Source of the DNA: Spirogloea muscicola | Taxonomy: Eukaryota > Streptophyta > Zygnematophyceae > Spirogloeales > Spirogloeaceae | DNA length: 64,000 nt | Assembly (NCBI GenBank): GCA_009602725.1 | Contig: WELB01000045.1 | Location: forward strand, 707,985 to 771,984 | Reading direction: 5' to 3' | Shown here: in pieces, positions 28,250-38,065 of the stretch | How the letters are laid out: each line of letters begins with the position of its first letter | How positions within the stretch are numbered: position 1 is the first letter of the stretch | Made by a program: the position numbers and the translations under genes | Notes under the pieces: generated by a model | What the model saw: the letters and a program-made list of their open reading frames with translations, nothing else | What the model was told of the DNA's origin: nothing | The model's database searches: none

Positions 28250-28823
28250 TCTTTGATAATGAACGTGTCCACAATGGAGGTGCCTTCATACACAGGACCT
28301 GCACGCCAGCAATGCAGGAGGAGCTCGAGCTATGGGGCCGCAGAAAAGTTTTTCTTGGGAAGGCCTACGCCTTGGAAGACGACGTGGAAGACAACCTCAA
28401 GCGGCGTCCGTAACTGGCTACACGGCCAGAGGTGTTAGAGTGTGTCCACCAAAGCGCCCTGCATCTTGCCAATGCTCTTACCAGTCTTGTCAAGGACGCC
28501 ACCGGAGAAGTACTTGTGGTTGACATACTGCAAGTACTCTTTCCGATACGCTCTGAACTGCTCCTCGTACCGCGTCTCCGCGTCTGTCGCGCTGGTGCCC
28601 AGGGCGGCAGCACGCCGCAAAGCCTCCGACTCTGTGAGTGGCTGGACGTCGTTCAGGATCATCTTTACCGCACAGGCAGCAATTTTCTCAATTGACTGGG
28701 AAAAACTGAAATTCTTGACGCCGTTGCTGGCCGGCCTGCTACAGGAAGTGCTCAACTGACAGTCTAGTGCACCGTTGGTCCCCCTCGGCGAATGCGGCGA
28801 GCAGCACAGACATTCTTCCGCCT
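28250..28823 (-). CDS. Unrecognised minus-strand gene (partial model)
   Basis: Two exons look real on the minus strand. The first, about 28720-28476, encodes QSIEKIAACAVKMILNDVQP, TESEALRRAAALGTSATDAE, RYEEQFRAYRKEYLQYVNHK and YFSGGVLDKTG. A GT donor and an acceptor at about 28309 then join in frame to GPVYEGTSIVDTFIIKES (to about 28253). An ATG at 28823 (MSVLLAAFAEGDQR) could start it, but the link to the first exon is unclear. If the intron is retained the frame ends at 28435. The helical, charged sequence has no signal peptide or membrane segment that I can see. I do not recognise the family. More exons may lie below 28250. Confidence 0.4.
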
Positions 28824-29229
28824 GGCTTACTGCCTGGCAAGGGCGACCGACACCTTTATGAAGGAGGTCGAGGGAGATCTCACGCAGCAGAGGGCCCGGC
28901 GTCCCGCCGCCTCGCAGGCCCGGGCGCCGCTGCCATGTCGCTGCAGGCGCCGACCTGCCACGCTCAGCGTCTCGCCACTGCAGCTTTCATTCGCTGCAGC
29001 GGAGCTCCGTCACCAGGCCTCAGAGCCGGCTGCAGGCGCTCAGCTGCGCAGCGCTCTGCCGGGCCATCGCAGCGAGACTGCCGCCGGGCGCGCCGTCGCG
29101 GGCTGCGCCACGGCCTTGGGGCGCACCGAGTGAGGTGCTCTCTCCGTGCACTCAGCGGGGAGGCGCTCCGAGGCGCAGGTGGTGACCGGAAGAATGAAGA
29201 AAGGGCTCGCCCACGGAGAAGAGAGAAGG
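28824..29229. other. GC-rich spacer
   Basis: A GC-rich block, probably upstream of the minus-strand gene at 28250-28823. Towards 29195 it shows a GGGCTCGCCC block resembling the terminal sequence of LINE families, next to the end of the large LINE. Confidence 0.4.
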
Positions 29230-32200
29230 CGCGCGGGGCGCATGAATTGAAAGGGAGGCCAATTCAAGCCAATACATTGTTCAGGCAGAGTCGAGTGCAG
29301 ACTAAACAATGCTACATAATACGGAGACCTAATCTAAGGTACCTAAGATGACATTAGTACCCACGGGTGAGCACAAACAAATCTGACAAGCTAACTTGGG
29401 GAGCTGGAGCGCCGCCACGAAAGCCGGAGGCCTGACTTAGAGCGCGCCCTGCACGTTGATGAAGAGCCAATGCTTGCGAGCGCTGCAAACTAAGCGAGAG
29501 CCGCATTCTATAATATGCAACTAAGGCCTGCGGAATGCTGCCCCCCCGACTTCGACAACGCTCATCAACCAGCCGGGCCAGATGCTGGATCAGGGAGGAC
29601 CATTTCACGCCGTAGCCTCCATAGATATCCATGGCACACGGGTAAAGATGGTCCCCTCGAGGATGATCATGGTAGTGCCGCTCCTTCTTGCGCTCCGCGC
29701 TGGACGTGGCCCAGCCAGACACGGTTGACGTTGGTGCGCCAGCCTTGTATGCGTCGATCAGTACCACGTCCAAGAGCAGACGAGGCCCACCGCCCCGCGG
29801 GGTAGCGACCACGTCCAGACGCCGCACGTATGGCTTGCCGCGCCTTGAGGAGATTGGCATGATCCCAGACACCTCCATCGCCGGATGATATCCCGCCTCT
29901 CGCACAATGCCAAACATGGTATCCCTTAGTAGGTCGTGGGAGGCAATGCGCTCACCCCCCTCAACACACCTCAGCATGTGCGAAGCTAAGGCGAGCTTGT
30001 CGTCGGCAATGTGGCCACACTCGCACTGGCGGATGCCAGCCAAGCAAGGGGGGGGGAGGCCAAGGTGGTGGTGGAGCGCCGTGCGGAAAAGGTTGTCAGA
30101 AAGCCGAAGGGACTCGTAGATCGGCAGAGCGTTTAGCCACTCCGACGCGCCCGGGGAGCCGATTGAAAGGAGCCGGGTAAGGCCACGTCTATCGTCCTTG
30201 AGCAGTCCCTTCAAGTCGGAGGCGGCCTGCACGTCCGCAGCGTGTGTGTAGTGAGCCTGCGCTTTCCTATCGGAACAGCGTGCCCATGCCGCAAAATCTG
30301 CATGACCCTCGGCAAGTGTTGGTAGGGAGCACGAGAGGTCATGCAGTGCTGCGGTTAGGGAAAGCTGGAAGGGCCTGGTCCCTGTTGCAACACCCGCTAT
30401 AGCGGGTGCTAAAACAGCCTGGCCCCTCAGGATGAAGCGACTGGAGATGGTGGAGGCCACTTGGGCCCAGCAACCCAGGTGAGCTGCTTGGGACAGGCGA
30501 GCCAGTGGACGGCACCCAAGGCCGCCTATGCTGGTAGGAAGGGTACACTGGAGGATGGCAGCCGGCGTGGCGGACAAATTGGGATGGTCCACCAGGCCGT
30601 GAAGAGCCTGTTGGAGTCTGGAGTCCACGGTAGAGTAGATGGCGTTTAGTGCCGTGGTGGGGGGTACAGTCCGCAACAGGTAAGTGGGACGCTGGGCCAC
30701 ACACCGGGTGAGGATGGCCACCGCAAGCTGCGCATCCTGTAAGGAGGGGAGGGCCGGGAGGGTCTGGAGATGGTTCTCAAGGGTGGACTCCACAACTTGC
30801 TCCACATGCGCAGCAGCCCCCAACGGGACTCCAAGCACCACCATGCCGAGTGGTGGGGTCTGGCACCCAGCCGGCAGCTTGATGGAGGGAGGGATGCCGG
30901 CTGGAGACCAGGCTGAACACTTCTCAGGCCGGATGTGGAGGCCGAGGATGTGAAGCTCGCGCTCCAACGTGCTGTAAGCGCTGGTGACTTCAGTTGGGGG
31001 TCCCGCAAGGGTGGTGTCGTCGGCGTAGCTTGGGATCAGGACAGCAGGGTGGGCCTCCGCCGTATTACGCAGCGCACGTAGGTGTGCCAATGCAAAGAGG
31101 AACCCGCCCAAAGGGTCTCCCTGTCGGGTGCCTGTGCTGGATTGCAAGACCACCTGTGACGTGCCCGCTCCCCAGAGCAGGCGGGAGGGTGCTCCGTAGG
31201 AGCACCGGAAGAAAGGGATGAGGGAGGGAAAATGCGTGCGCAGCTCCTCGGCGATGACACCTCTGTCAACGCTGTTGAATGCATTCTTCACGTCCACTGA
31301 CAGGGCCATCCAATCGGGATTGCAATCCAGGGCAACACGTAGACCGTGAACCACTGTCTCCGCGCCCGCAGACAGCCCTGCGCCGAACTGGTGGGGGGAG
31401 AAGTGGAGCTGCGCCGCCTCTTTGTGCTGCTGGAATAGGGTCTTGGAAATCAGTCGGGTAAGGACCTCGCCCATCGCAATTGGTCGGACGCCTCCGGTGG
31501 GCTTGGAGAGAGCGAGCAGGGTGCTGCTGGTGAGTGCTGCCCGGGCCTTGGGTGGAAGGAGGCCGCGCGCCACCGCTTGGCACACTTTGTGCAGCAGACT
31601 GAAGTCACCTGCCTCATCGTCGAGCCAGAGCTCTCGAAGGTGTTCAAAGAGCATGCCCGAGGGCCCTCCAGCCGCTGCTTTCCGGCTCTGCACCAACGCT
31701 GTCCGCAGAGCTGCTGGGTTGAGGTCCACCATGGTTGGGGGCTGAAACTCCTCGAGCCAGGGGGGTAGGGGGCTTGGGGCAGGGGGGTGGAGGGTCCTGA
31801 GAGCAGCAAGGGTTTCTGCATCGTGAGGTGCTGGGGTGGCTGGGTCCAGAGCTTGGGCAGCACGGGACAGGTCCCCTGCGCGGCCAAAACGAATGGCCCG
31901 GCGGACAGCTGAAGCCTCTGAGGTGGCTGGGGTGGGCCGATTCGCCTGGGACACCTGGACAGCTGCGCGATGCTCCTCCAGGAGCTGCTCCCATGCACCG
32001 CCCTCAAAGCGCTGAATCCTGGCAAGCATCACCGCGCGTTGGCTTGGACCACTTGGAAGGGGCCCCAGGACCAGGCGAGGGAGGAGCTGCCAGACAGTCC
32101 ACGCGGCCTCGTCGAAGCTGTTCCGAGCCATCCGAGTGAGTATGGGCCGCGAGGCTCGCTGGATGTGTGGCCGTGCCCAGTGGGGAATGTGCCGCAAGGT

Positions 32201-33718
32201 GGGCAGACTGGGTTCCAGCATGACCGCATCAAGGTCCAGGAGCCTTGCCCAACGCCACTGAGCCGGCGAGGGAGCTGGGAGAAGGGGTGCCGGGGCTGGG
32301 GTGCCGGGCTGCCGTCGTCGGGTAGAGGCCTCAGCACGGGCTTGGGCCTGCACCGAGGCGCGATCGGCCTTCTTGGAGCAGTGGTACTCGTGGATGCGAA
32401 CGCCCCGCCGGCTAGGCCAGGGCTTCTGGCAGTACCGGCAGATGTGGGGGAGAGCTGTAGCAGCAGGGCGGGTGGATGGAGCTGCTGCAGCTGCAGGGAT
32501 GGCGGGAGTAGGCAGGAGAGGCGGGAGGGCTGAAGCCATTGGGGGCTGGGGCCGACGACCCCTCCTGCTGGTACTGGAACCACTGGTGCTTGAAGGAGCC
32601 ACATCGGCAGTAGCGGCAAACGAAGCGGCAACGGCAGCAACGACGGCAGCAGCAGCAGGAGGCGTCGGAATGGTGGACATGGGAGGGGCCGGTGGACGAG
32701 CAGGGGCCGCCAAGAGTGGGGTAGCTGTGGGGGCACCATCAGGGGGCACGTCTTCGTCCATGGGCGCACTTGCAGGGGGCTCATGCGAGGATGTGCAGGG
32801 CGGGATGCACCCCTCGCTCGTACTCGGGCAGTCTCCGCCCCGGGAAGTGGCGGCAGTGGAACCAATTGTGCTTGAAGGAGCCACATCGGCGATAGCGGCA
32901 GCAGAAGCGGCAACGGTAGCAACAGCGGCAGCGGCAGTTGGAGTCGCCGGAATGGTGGACATGGGAGGGGCAGTTGGAGGAGCAGGGTCCGCCGAGAGTG
33001 GGGTAGCTGTCGGGGCACCATCAGGGGGCACGTCTTCGTCCATGGGCCCACTTGCAGGGGGCACCTGCGAGGATGTGCAGGGCGGGATGCACACCTCGCT
33101 CGTACTCGGGCCGTCTCCGCCCCGCGAAGTGGCGGCAGTGGCCACGCCCCCTTCCCTGCGTGCACTCTTCCTGGCCCGGGGTGGCGACTTGTTGGGGCAA
33201 GCCCGCTTCGGGCGAGGAGGCGGCAGCCGCACGCTGGAGAATATCATACACCCTGCGGCATGAGTGGCAGGGTGCAAGGACGTGCTCGGCTGCGGTGCGG
33301 CGGACAGCGGTACTGCTGAGGGAGGCGGGACGGGAGGTGATTGACGGAGGACGAGTGCAGCTGCAGCCGGGGCAGAAGGGGCTGCGCCGCAGTCGGGGGG
33401 GAACCGGGGCCTGGCGCGGCATGGAGCGGGGCGCCCGAGGACGCCCGAGGCGGCCGTTGTGAGGCTTGAGGCGACGGGCGGAACAAATGCCACTGGCGCG
33501 GGCGCGGAAGACTGCTGCCTAGGCGAGGGTGGCTGGGGAAGCTCGGCCGCCGGCGAGGCGCCCGGGGCGGCATCGGGCGGGGCGCCCGAGGACGCGCCGG
33601 GGCCTGGCGCGGCCATGAGCTCGGCGGCGCGGGCGCGCCAGCCGGCGGTGGCGTGGGGCGGCCCAGGGTGGGCCGACGGTGAACGGTCTATACGGGCAGT
33701 AATGGGTGGCCCTTTTCA
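29230..33718 (-). mobile_element. Full-length-looking LINE with restriction-like endonuclease, family A
   Basis: About 4.5 kb: a short GC-rich 5' region (33617 to about 33718), one long ORF (29354-33616) and a 3' UTR ending at about 29230 in GGCCTCCCTTTCAATTCATG and GCGCGCCTTCTCTC. Nearly identical 3' parts occur at 34931-35218 and 61203-61466, showing recent mobility. The 5' end abuts the 3' end of a family B copy. No clear target duplication is seen, so the exact ends are approximate. Confidence 0.9.
29354..33616 (-). CDS. LINE polyprotein: zinc finger, reverse transcriptase, RLE
   Basis: One uninterrupted frame of 1420 residues. The N-terminal about 390 residues are Pro/Ala-rich with two near-repeats. 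A C2H2-type finger follows (CRYCQKPW, then HEYHC) at about 395-415. Reverse transcriptase motifs are complete: GGPSGM, VDVKNAFNSVDR (motif A, about 773), TRQGDPLGGFLFALA (B, about 833), SYADDTTL (C, about 863) and LGLHIRPEKCSAW (D). After the thumb come a zinc knuckle (CECGHIADDKLALASHMLRC, about 1200) and an RLE-like core (VRRLDVV, then LLLDVVLIDAY, about 1262-1286). This order (finger, RT, knuckle, RLE, no apurinic endonuclease) is that of R2-type, early-branching non-LTR elements. The C-terminal about 70 residues (YRMRLSLSLQRSQALALHQR to LFVLTRGY) recur in all LINE families in this window. Confidence 0.92.
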   Translation of the reverse strand: MAAPGPGASSGAPPDAAPGASPAAELPQPPSPRQQSSAPAPVAFVPPVASSLTTAASGVLGRPAPCRARPRFPPDCGAAPSAPAAAALVLRQSPPVPPPSAVPLSAAPQPSTSLHPATHAAGCMIFSSVRLPPPRPKRACPNKSPPRARKSARREGGVATAATSRGGDGPSTSEVCIPPCTSSQVPPASGPMDEDVPPDGAPTATPLSADPAPPTAPPMSTIPATPTAAAAVATVAASAAAIADVAPSSTIGSTAATSRGGDCPSTSEGCIPPCTSSHEPPASAPMDEDVPPDGAPTATPLLAAPARPPAPPMSTIPTPPAAAAVVAAVAASFAATADVAPSSTSGSSTSRRGRRPQPPMASALPPLLPTPAIPAAAAAPSTRPAATALPHICRYCQKPWPSRRGVRIHEYHCSKKADRASVQAQARAEASTRRRQPGTPAPAPLLPAPSPAQWRWARLLDLDAVMLEPSLPTLRHIPHWARPHIQRASRPILTRMARNSFDEAAWTVWQLLPRLVLGPLPSGPSQRAVMLARIQRFEGGAWEQLLEEHRAAVQVSQANRPTPATSEASAVRRAIRFGRAGDLSRAAQALDPATPAPHDAETLAALRTLHPPAPSPLPPWLEEFQPPTMVDLNPAALRTALVQSRKAAAGGPSGMLFEHLRELWLDDEAGDFSLLHKVCQAVARGLLPPKARAALTSSTLLALSKPTGGVRPIAMGEVLTRLISKTLFQQHKEAAQLHFSPHQFGAGLSAGAETVVHGLRVALDCNPDWMALSVDVKNAFNSVDRGVIAEELRTHFPSLIPFFRCSYGAPSRLLWGAGTSQVVLQSSTGTRQGDPLGGFLFALAHLRALRNTAEAHPAVLIPSYADDTTLAGPPTEVTSAYSTLERELHILGLHIRPEKCSAWSPAGIPPSIKLPAGCQTPPLGMVVLGVPLGAAAHVEQVVESTLENHLQTLPALPSLQDAQLAVAILTRCVAQRPTYLLRTVPPTTALNAIYSTVDSRLQQALHGLVDHPNLSATPAAILQCTLPTSIGGLGCRPLARLSQAAHLGCWAQVASTISSRFILRGQAVLAPAIAGVATGTRPFQLSLTAALHDLSCSLPTLAEGHADFAAWARCSDRKAQAHYTHAADVQAASDLKGLLKDDRRGLTRLLSIGSPGASEWLNALPIYESLRLSDNLFRTALHHHLGLPPPCLAGIRQCECGHIADDKLALASHMLRCVEGGERIASHDLLRDTMFGIVREAGYHPAMEVSGIMPISSRRGKPYVRRLDVVATPRGGGPRLLLDVVLIDAYKAGAPTSTVSGWATSSAERKKERHYHDHPRGDHLYPCAMDIYGGYGVKWSSLIQHLARLVDERCRSRGGSIPQALVAYYRMRLSLSLQRSQALALHQRAGRALSQASGFRGGAPAPQVSLSDLFVLTRGY

Positions 33719-33723
33719 ATAAA

Positions 33724-34446
33724 GAAGAAGAAAGTGCTCGCCCATTGAGAAGAGGGGCTGGAACAACCAGCCCGAAAAAGAATGAACAGAGTACGAGAAG
33801 GGGGCCAGGGGAAGCGCTAAGTAACAGAAACAAAGCTGCTACAAGACACTCAGTAACCCCTGCTAAGCAGCCGCAGATCAGAGATGCTGGGCTCCTGGAA
33901 GTGGGTCCCCTGGCCAGAGCCAGAGGCAGCAGCGAGGGCTCTGCCGGCACGAAGGTGCAGCGCCCGGGCCATGGACCTCTGCAGCGAGACGGCCAGGCGC
34001 ATTCGATACACTTGCGCCAGCGACCCGGCTGCAGGGAAGTCAACCGGCTCCCCATGGAAGCGCCGGGCGATGGTGTGGCGGGCGAGCTGGGTGAGCAGCT
34101 CGAGCCACCGAGCGCCCAGCGCCCCATGTGTGTCGATGGCCAACGGGAAGAACTCGTCTTCCCGCGGATGATCCGCGTACTTCAGCTCTTTGGCCCGAGC
34201 AGCGCAGGCGACCGCATACCCAGCCGTGGTGGCACATTTGGCTGGGTGTGAGCGGTCATAGGCATCAGTAGTCACCACGTCCAGGAGAAGACGTGGCCCG
34301 CCGGCCTGTCGGGTGGCCACCAGGTCTACACGCCTGGCATGGAGACCGTCGGCCCTGTGCTGGATTGGCATGATTCCGGAGTGCTCTGCTGCCACGGAGA
34401 AACCAGCCTCCAACAGGATGCCATGCATTGCGTCGCGGAGGCGGTG
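33724..34446 (-). mobile_element. LINE 3' part, family B
   Basis: The minus strand encodes LRDAMHGILLEAGFSVAAEH, then the RLE-like block RRVDLVATR, then LLLDVVTTDAY, then the tail YRMRLAVSLQRSMARALHLR to ISDLRLLSRGY (stop at 33850). The 3' UTR has the GGGCTGGTTGTTCCAGCCC hairpin and ends GGGCGAGCACTTTCTTCTTC. Its truncated 5' end is fused in frame with a piece of family A, giving a 270-codon open frame (33850-34659). Confidence 0.85.
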
Positions 34447-34716
34447 ACTTAGAGCGCGCCCTGCACGTTGATGAAGAGCCAATGCTTGCGAGCGCTGCAA
34501 ACTAAGCGAGAGCCGCATTCTATAATATGCAACTAAGGCCTGCGGAATGCTGGAGTGGCCCAAGCTGCCCCCCCGACTTCGACGACGCGCATCAACCAGC
34601 CGGGCCAGATGCTGGATCAGGGAGGACCATTTCACGCCGTAGCCTCCATAGATATCCATGGCACACGGGTAAAGATGGTCCCCTCGAGGATGATCATGGT
34701 AGTGCCGCTAGAGAAG
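34447..34716 (-). mobile_element. LINE family A internal fragment
   Basis: The minus strand encodes MDIYGGYGVKWSSLIQHLAR, then SSIPQALVAYYRMRLSLSLQ, then RSQALALHQRAGRALS. It is nearly identical to the C-terminal part of the 1420-residue polyprotein, with a short extra stretch (LGHS). It is cut at both sides: by family B at 34446 and by a palindromic spacer from about 34717. Confidence 0.85.
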
Positions 34717-34749
34717 AGGAAGAGAAAAAAGAAGAGGAAGAAAGGCCAG

Positions 34750-34921
34750 CCCAAAGGAATGGACAAGGTCTGAAGGAGCCGGAGTGCAATGGCTTAAGTT
34801 GGCTACCCTGTCGTTCCATGCGCACGCGGATGGAACGACATCTCTTGGCCTCCTGTTGGCACTACAAGTACCTTGCTTTCTGCACCATCTGGCTCCTTCA
34901 GACCTTGTCCATCCCTTTGGG
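34750..34921. repeat. Foldback: 31-bp inverted repeat with inner palindrome
   Basis: 34750-34780 (CCCAAAGGAATGGACAAGGT, then CTGAAGGAGCC) is the reverse complement of 34891-34921 with one mismatch. Inside, at about 34811-34838, TCGTTCCAT and ATGGAACGA form a second hairpin. The segment lies between two oppositely oriented family A fragments. Confidence 0.8.
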
Positions 34922-34930
34922 ATGGACAAG

Positions 34931-35218
34931 GTGCGGCTCTCGCTTAGTTTGCAGCGCTCGCAAGCATTGGCTCTTCATCAACGTGCAGGGCGCGCTCTAA
35001 GTCAGGCCTCCGGCTTTCGTGGCGGCGCTCCTGCTCCCCAAGTTAGCTTGTCAGATTTGTTTGTGCTCACCCGTGGGTACTAATGTCATCTTAGGTACCT
35101 TAGATTAGGTCTCCGTATTATGTAGCATTGTTTAGTCTGCACTCGACTCTGCCTGAACAATGTATTGGCTTGAATTGGCCTCCCTTTCAATTCATGCGCC
35201 CCGCGCGCCTTCTCTCGT
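34931..35218 (+). mobile_element. LINE 3' end, family A, plus orientation
   Basis: The plus strand encodes VRLSLSLQRSQALALHQRAG, then RALSQASGFRGGAPAPQVSL and SDLFVLTRGY with its stop at about 35081. The family A 3' UTR follows, to CGCGCGCCTTCTCTC. It is virtually identical to 29230-29500 read on the other strand. A further GGGCTGGCCTCTCACAGCC hairpin follows at about 35219-35240. Confidence 0.9.
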
Positions 35219-35429
35219 TGGGCTGGCCTCTCACAGCCACCAGTCAGCCTGGCCGCCTGTTCAGTCATGCGCGCCGCGCGCGCCTTCCTGACGTAGAAGC
35301 GCCTCCTCGGCCCGTCTATCCCTGCACTAGGCCGCCGTTCAGCGTCCCCTTCCCAGTCCCAAGGCAGGCTGGCCCAGAGGCCGAGCCTCCGCCGCACGCC
35401 TCCGAGCCTTGCTCCCGGCTTCGGCTGCG
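35219..35429. other. Promoter-proximal region of the HACD gene
   Basis: It contains a LINE-type hairpin at 35219-35240, then about 190 bp of GC-rich sequence running into the HACD start codon. Confidence 0.45.
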
Positions 35430-37683
35430 ATGGCGCGCGCCAAGGACGCGTACCTGGCGGCGTACAACGCGGCGCAAGCGCTGGGCTGGTTCGCGCCTCG
35501 CCCAAGTCCCCGTCTTCCGCTGCGGCGTCTGTCCGGCCCTCAGAACACCTCGAGGCGCCTCAGTTGCGCAGCCAGCAGTGGGCGAGGATGCCCAAAGCTG
35601 TGGACGCCGGCTATCCACAGTGGCGTGCAGCCATAGTGCTGGTGGCCCCAAGCGATCCTCGTCCTGGGGGCTGGCTGCGCGTGACTTGGGTCCCTGCCTT
35701 GGCCGCACCTCATAGCTCCGCCCAACTGACCGCTAGCAGGGGCGCCGCCCTCACGCTGGTGCTGGGAGCCGTGGTGCGCATAGGCGGGTGGAGGAACGGG
35801 TACTCTGCGGCCGGCCAGCTCGTCTGTACGTGGCAAGCGCTCGCCGGCTTGACATCACTTTCTTGGGCCAGGACATGCACTGCTAAGCGTGATGCATCCT
35901 CTGTATGGCTAGTCGAACACTCATGGCTTGATTGGGGTGCCTTGTGTGTGGTGCTGCACTCCCCAACTCGAGCTACTTCTCAAGCACAATTCTTCCGCAT
36001 TTTGCCGTTATTGCATTGTATTTCTTGCCTTATAAGTCAACAACCTTGGTGGAAAGTACATCTACGTGGTCCGTCCTACCTGATTGGCTGAGCATAGTGA
36101 AATGCAGCAGCATGACATCTTACTCCCTCTGCGCTCCTGGCACTTGCTCCAGCTATTTGCCAACTGGCAGCCATCTTGGAGGTTGTTCACGCCGCCACAG
36201 GTCTGTTGTTGGAGAAGCGCCCTTGCTGGCCTCCTGCAGCAGCATGAATGAGCAGCCTGTCTTTTGAATCACCAGCTTCTGATTGGAGTTGGCCCCCACG
36301 GTTGCTCACCTTTCGCTTGCAGGACTTGTGAGGAGCAGTGCACAGACAGCCTTCCTGCAGTGGTTTGGCAGGACGCATGTACTGCTGGCAGTTGTCGCCA
36401 GCGTCCCTGAGGTTAGCTTCTGCTTACTGTAGTCGCACATTGATTGTTCTGTATAGCACTGCCCTTCTCTGGATGCCTGGCTTGGCTGGAGGCTAAAACC
36501 TCGAGCCTGCACTATCTCACCTGTCCAGCTCAGAACATGCGTCAGCCAAGGACGTAACGTGCAGTGGGTAGAACCTCAAGCAAGTGTCATACACCATTGT
36601 GCAGGTGCAGCATCTCCCGTCAGTGACGGTGATGCTCTTGGCATGGGCTTTGAGTGAGGTAGGCTCATGCATCAAGCTGCATCAGGACAGGCTCTTTTAC
36701 CAGTGCTCGAGTCTTAGTCACTGGCTTCACTGTTGTGAATGCATATAACATTGATATACCTTTCTAGCCGTGAGATGGAGCTCTGTCTGATGCCTCAATA
36801 GCTATCATTGCTGGGGCATTAGGTCATCCGGTACCCTCAATATTGCCTGAACATCCTGGGAAACTGTCCTGGCTGGTTGACATGGCTCAGGTGCGTTTTC
36901 ACATTTATTGCCTGCGTACTCGCCCAAATTGTGGCTGGGAATGAGCTTTGCTCAGCTTGATTTTGCTTAGCTTGACTGACTTAAAGAGACAGGTAATCCG
37001 AGTCTTCTTGGCAAGAAACACCAATTCGTAGTGGATTTGCTTCTTCAGCTCAAGGTCACTCATTGACAAGGCATATTGAGCTGTTCTAGCAGATACACTG
37101 CATTCATTCCTCTCTACCCGCTCGGACTCTTCTGGGGAGAGAGTACGTTCTTCCAAGAACCTGGGCAATGGTTCTGCAACACATCATTTGTCTGAGTGAA
37201 CATCTGCCTGCAACATGAAGAACTGCAATGCAAGAGGATGGGTCCTACAAGTTCCACTGCTTGTCAAATTGAGTGATGAATGTGCAGATTCTCTGAAGCC
37301 AAGCACTTGTGTTGTACAATGAGCTGCTTGTCTTGAGAGCACGGGGTTCCAACTTATCCAGCCTTTCTGTTGCCAATATTGTTGCTGGCAGTGTGGACCA
37401 TGTATAAGGCTCTGCCTTTTGTAGGAGATCAGCGGACTCATTCTGCCTTTTTCTCACTCTTGCCGTTTGACTACCGCACTTTCCTTGTGGTGAGTTCTCA
37501 CCCAGACGTGTCAAAGGGTTTGTATTGAGAAGCTGCGCTTTTAACTTTTACACTTAAACCACCCATTGGCCGCCCCAGGTGTTGCTGGCTGTGTACCCTG
37601 CAATATGGTGGCAGCTCTACAGCCACATGTTCAAGCAGCGGCGAACCAAGCTGGGCAATATGGAGGGGCATAAACGTGAATAA
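35430..37683 (+). CDS. PAS2: 3-hydroxyacyl-CoA dehydratase (PASTICCINO2/HACD-like)
   Basis: Exons recognisable in order: 35430 onward (MARAKDAYLAAYNAAQALGW), about 35735-35820 (LTLVLGAVVRIGGWRNGYSA), about 36142-36203 (ICQLAAILEVVHAATG), about 36324-36410 (LVRSSAQTAFLQWFGRTHVL...ASVPE), 36605-36658 (VQHLPSVTVMLLAWALSE), 36829-36890 (VIRYPQYCLNILGNCPGWLT), about 37090-37170 (RYTAFIPLYPLG) and 37580-37683 (VLLAVYPAIWWQLYSHMFKQ, ending HKRE). This multi-membrane-helix order matches plant PAS2 and animal HACDs, which dehydrate 3-hydroxyacyl-CoA in the ER very-long-chain fatty acid elongase. The catalytic Tyr is in LYPLG; the expected Glu spacing after it looks shifted by one residue, perhaps a small sequence error. 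The exon after it is not clear. Confidence 0.85.
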
Positions 37684-38065
37684 AGCTCAAGTATGCTTCA
37701 GACTACCCTGCAACCGCATGCTGGGTGCACCTGCAGGCATGGGCTTGTTTGGCACGACTGCTGAAGTACTGTTTCATTCCTGTGTTAATCTTAATGATGT
37801 GCAGTTGCTTAGTGCACAAGTGCGCACCCTCTTCTCCTCCTAAGCATTAATGAGCTGACAATCACTGCCCACATTTCACAAATGAGACAAACTGCTGTAT
37901 GAACAGCTTCATCGTTTCTAAATAGCCTCGCTAAGCTTCCACAAACTGCTAAACCAAGACAACTTCAAAATCGAATGTGGACACCAATAACATGTCCACC
38001 TGCACGGCTTGGTTGGAGTCAAAGGAATGTGCCAGTTGGTGACGGGCCTGTGCTTGGAACCACTG
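37684..38065. other. 3' flanks of converging genes
   Basis: A spacer of about 380 bp between the HACD stop and the end of the tRNA-binding-domain gene. No feature is seen. Confidence 0.45.

Noticed and set aside
33617-33720. HDV-like self-cleaving ribozyme at the LINE 5' end, as in R2 elements
   Set aside because: A GCCGGCTGG-like stretch is present, but I could not pair it with a matching 5' strand to make the nested double pseudoknot.
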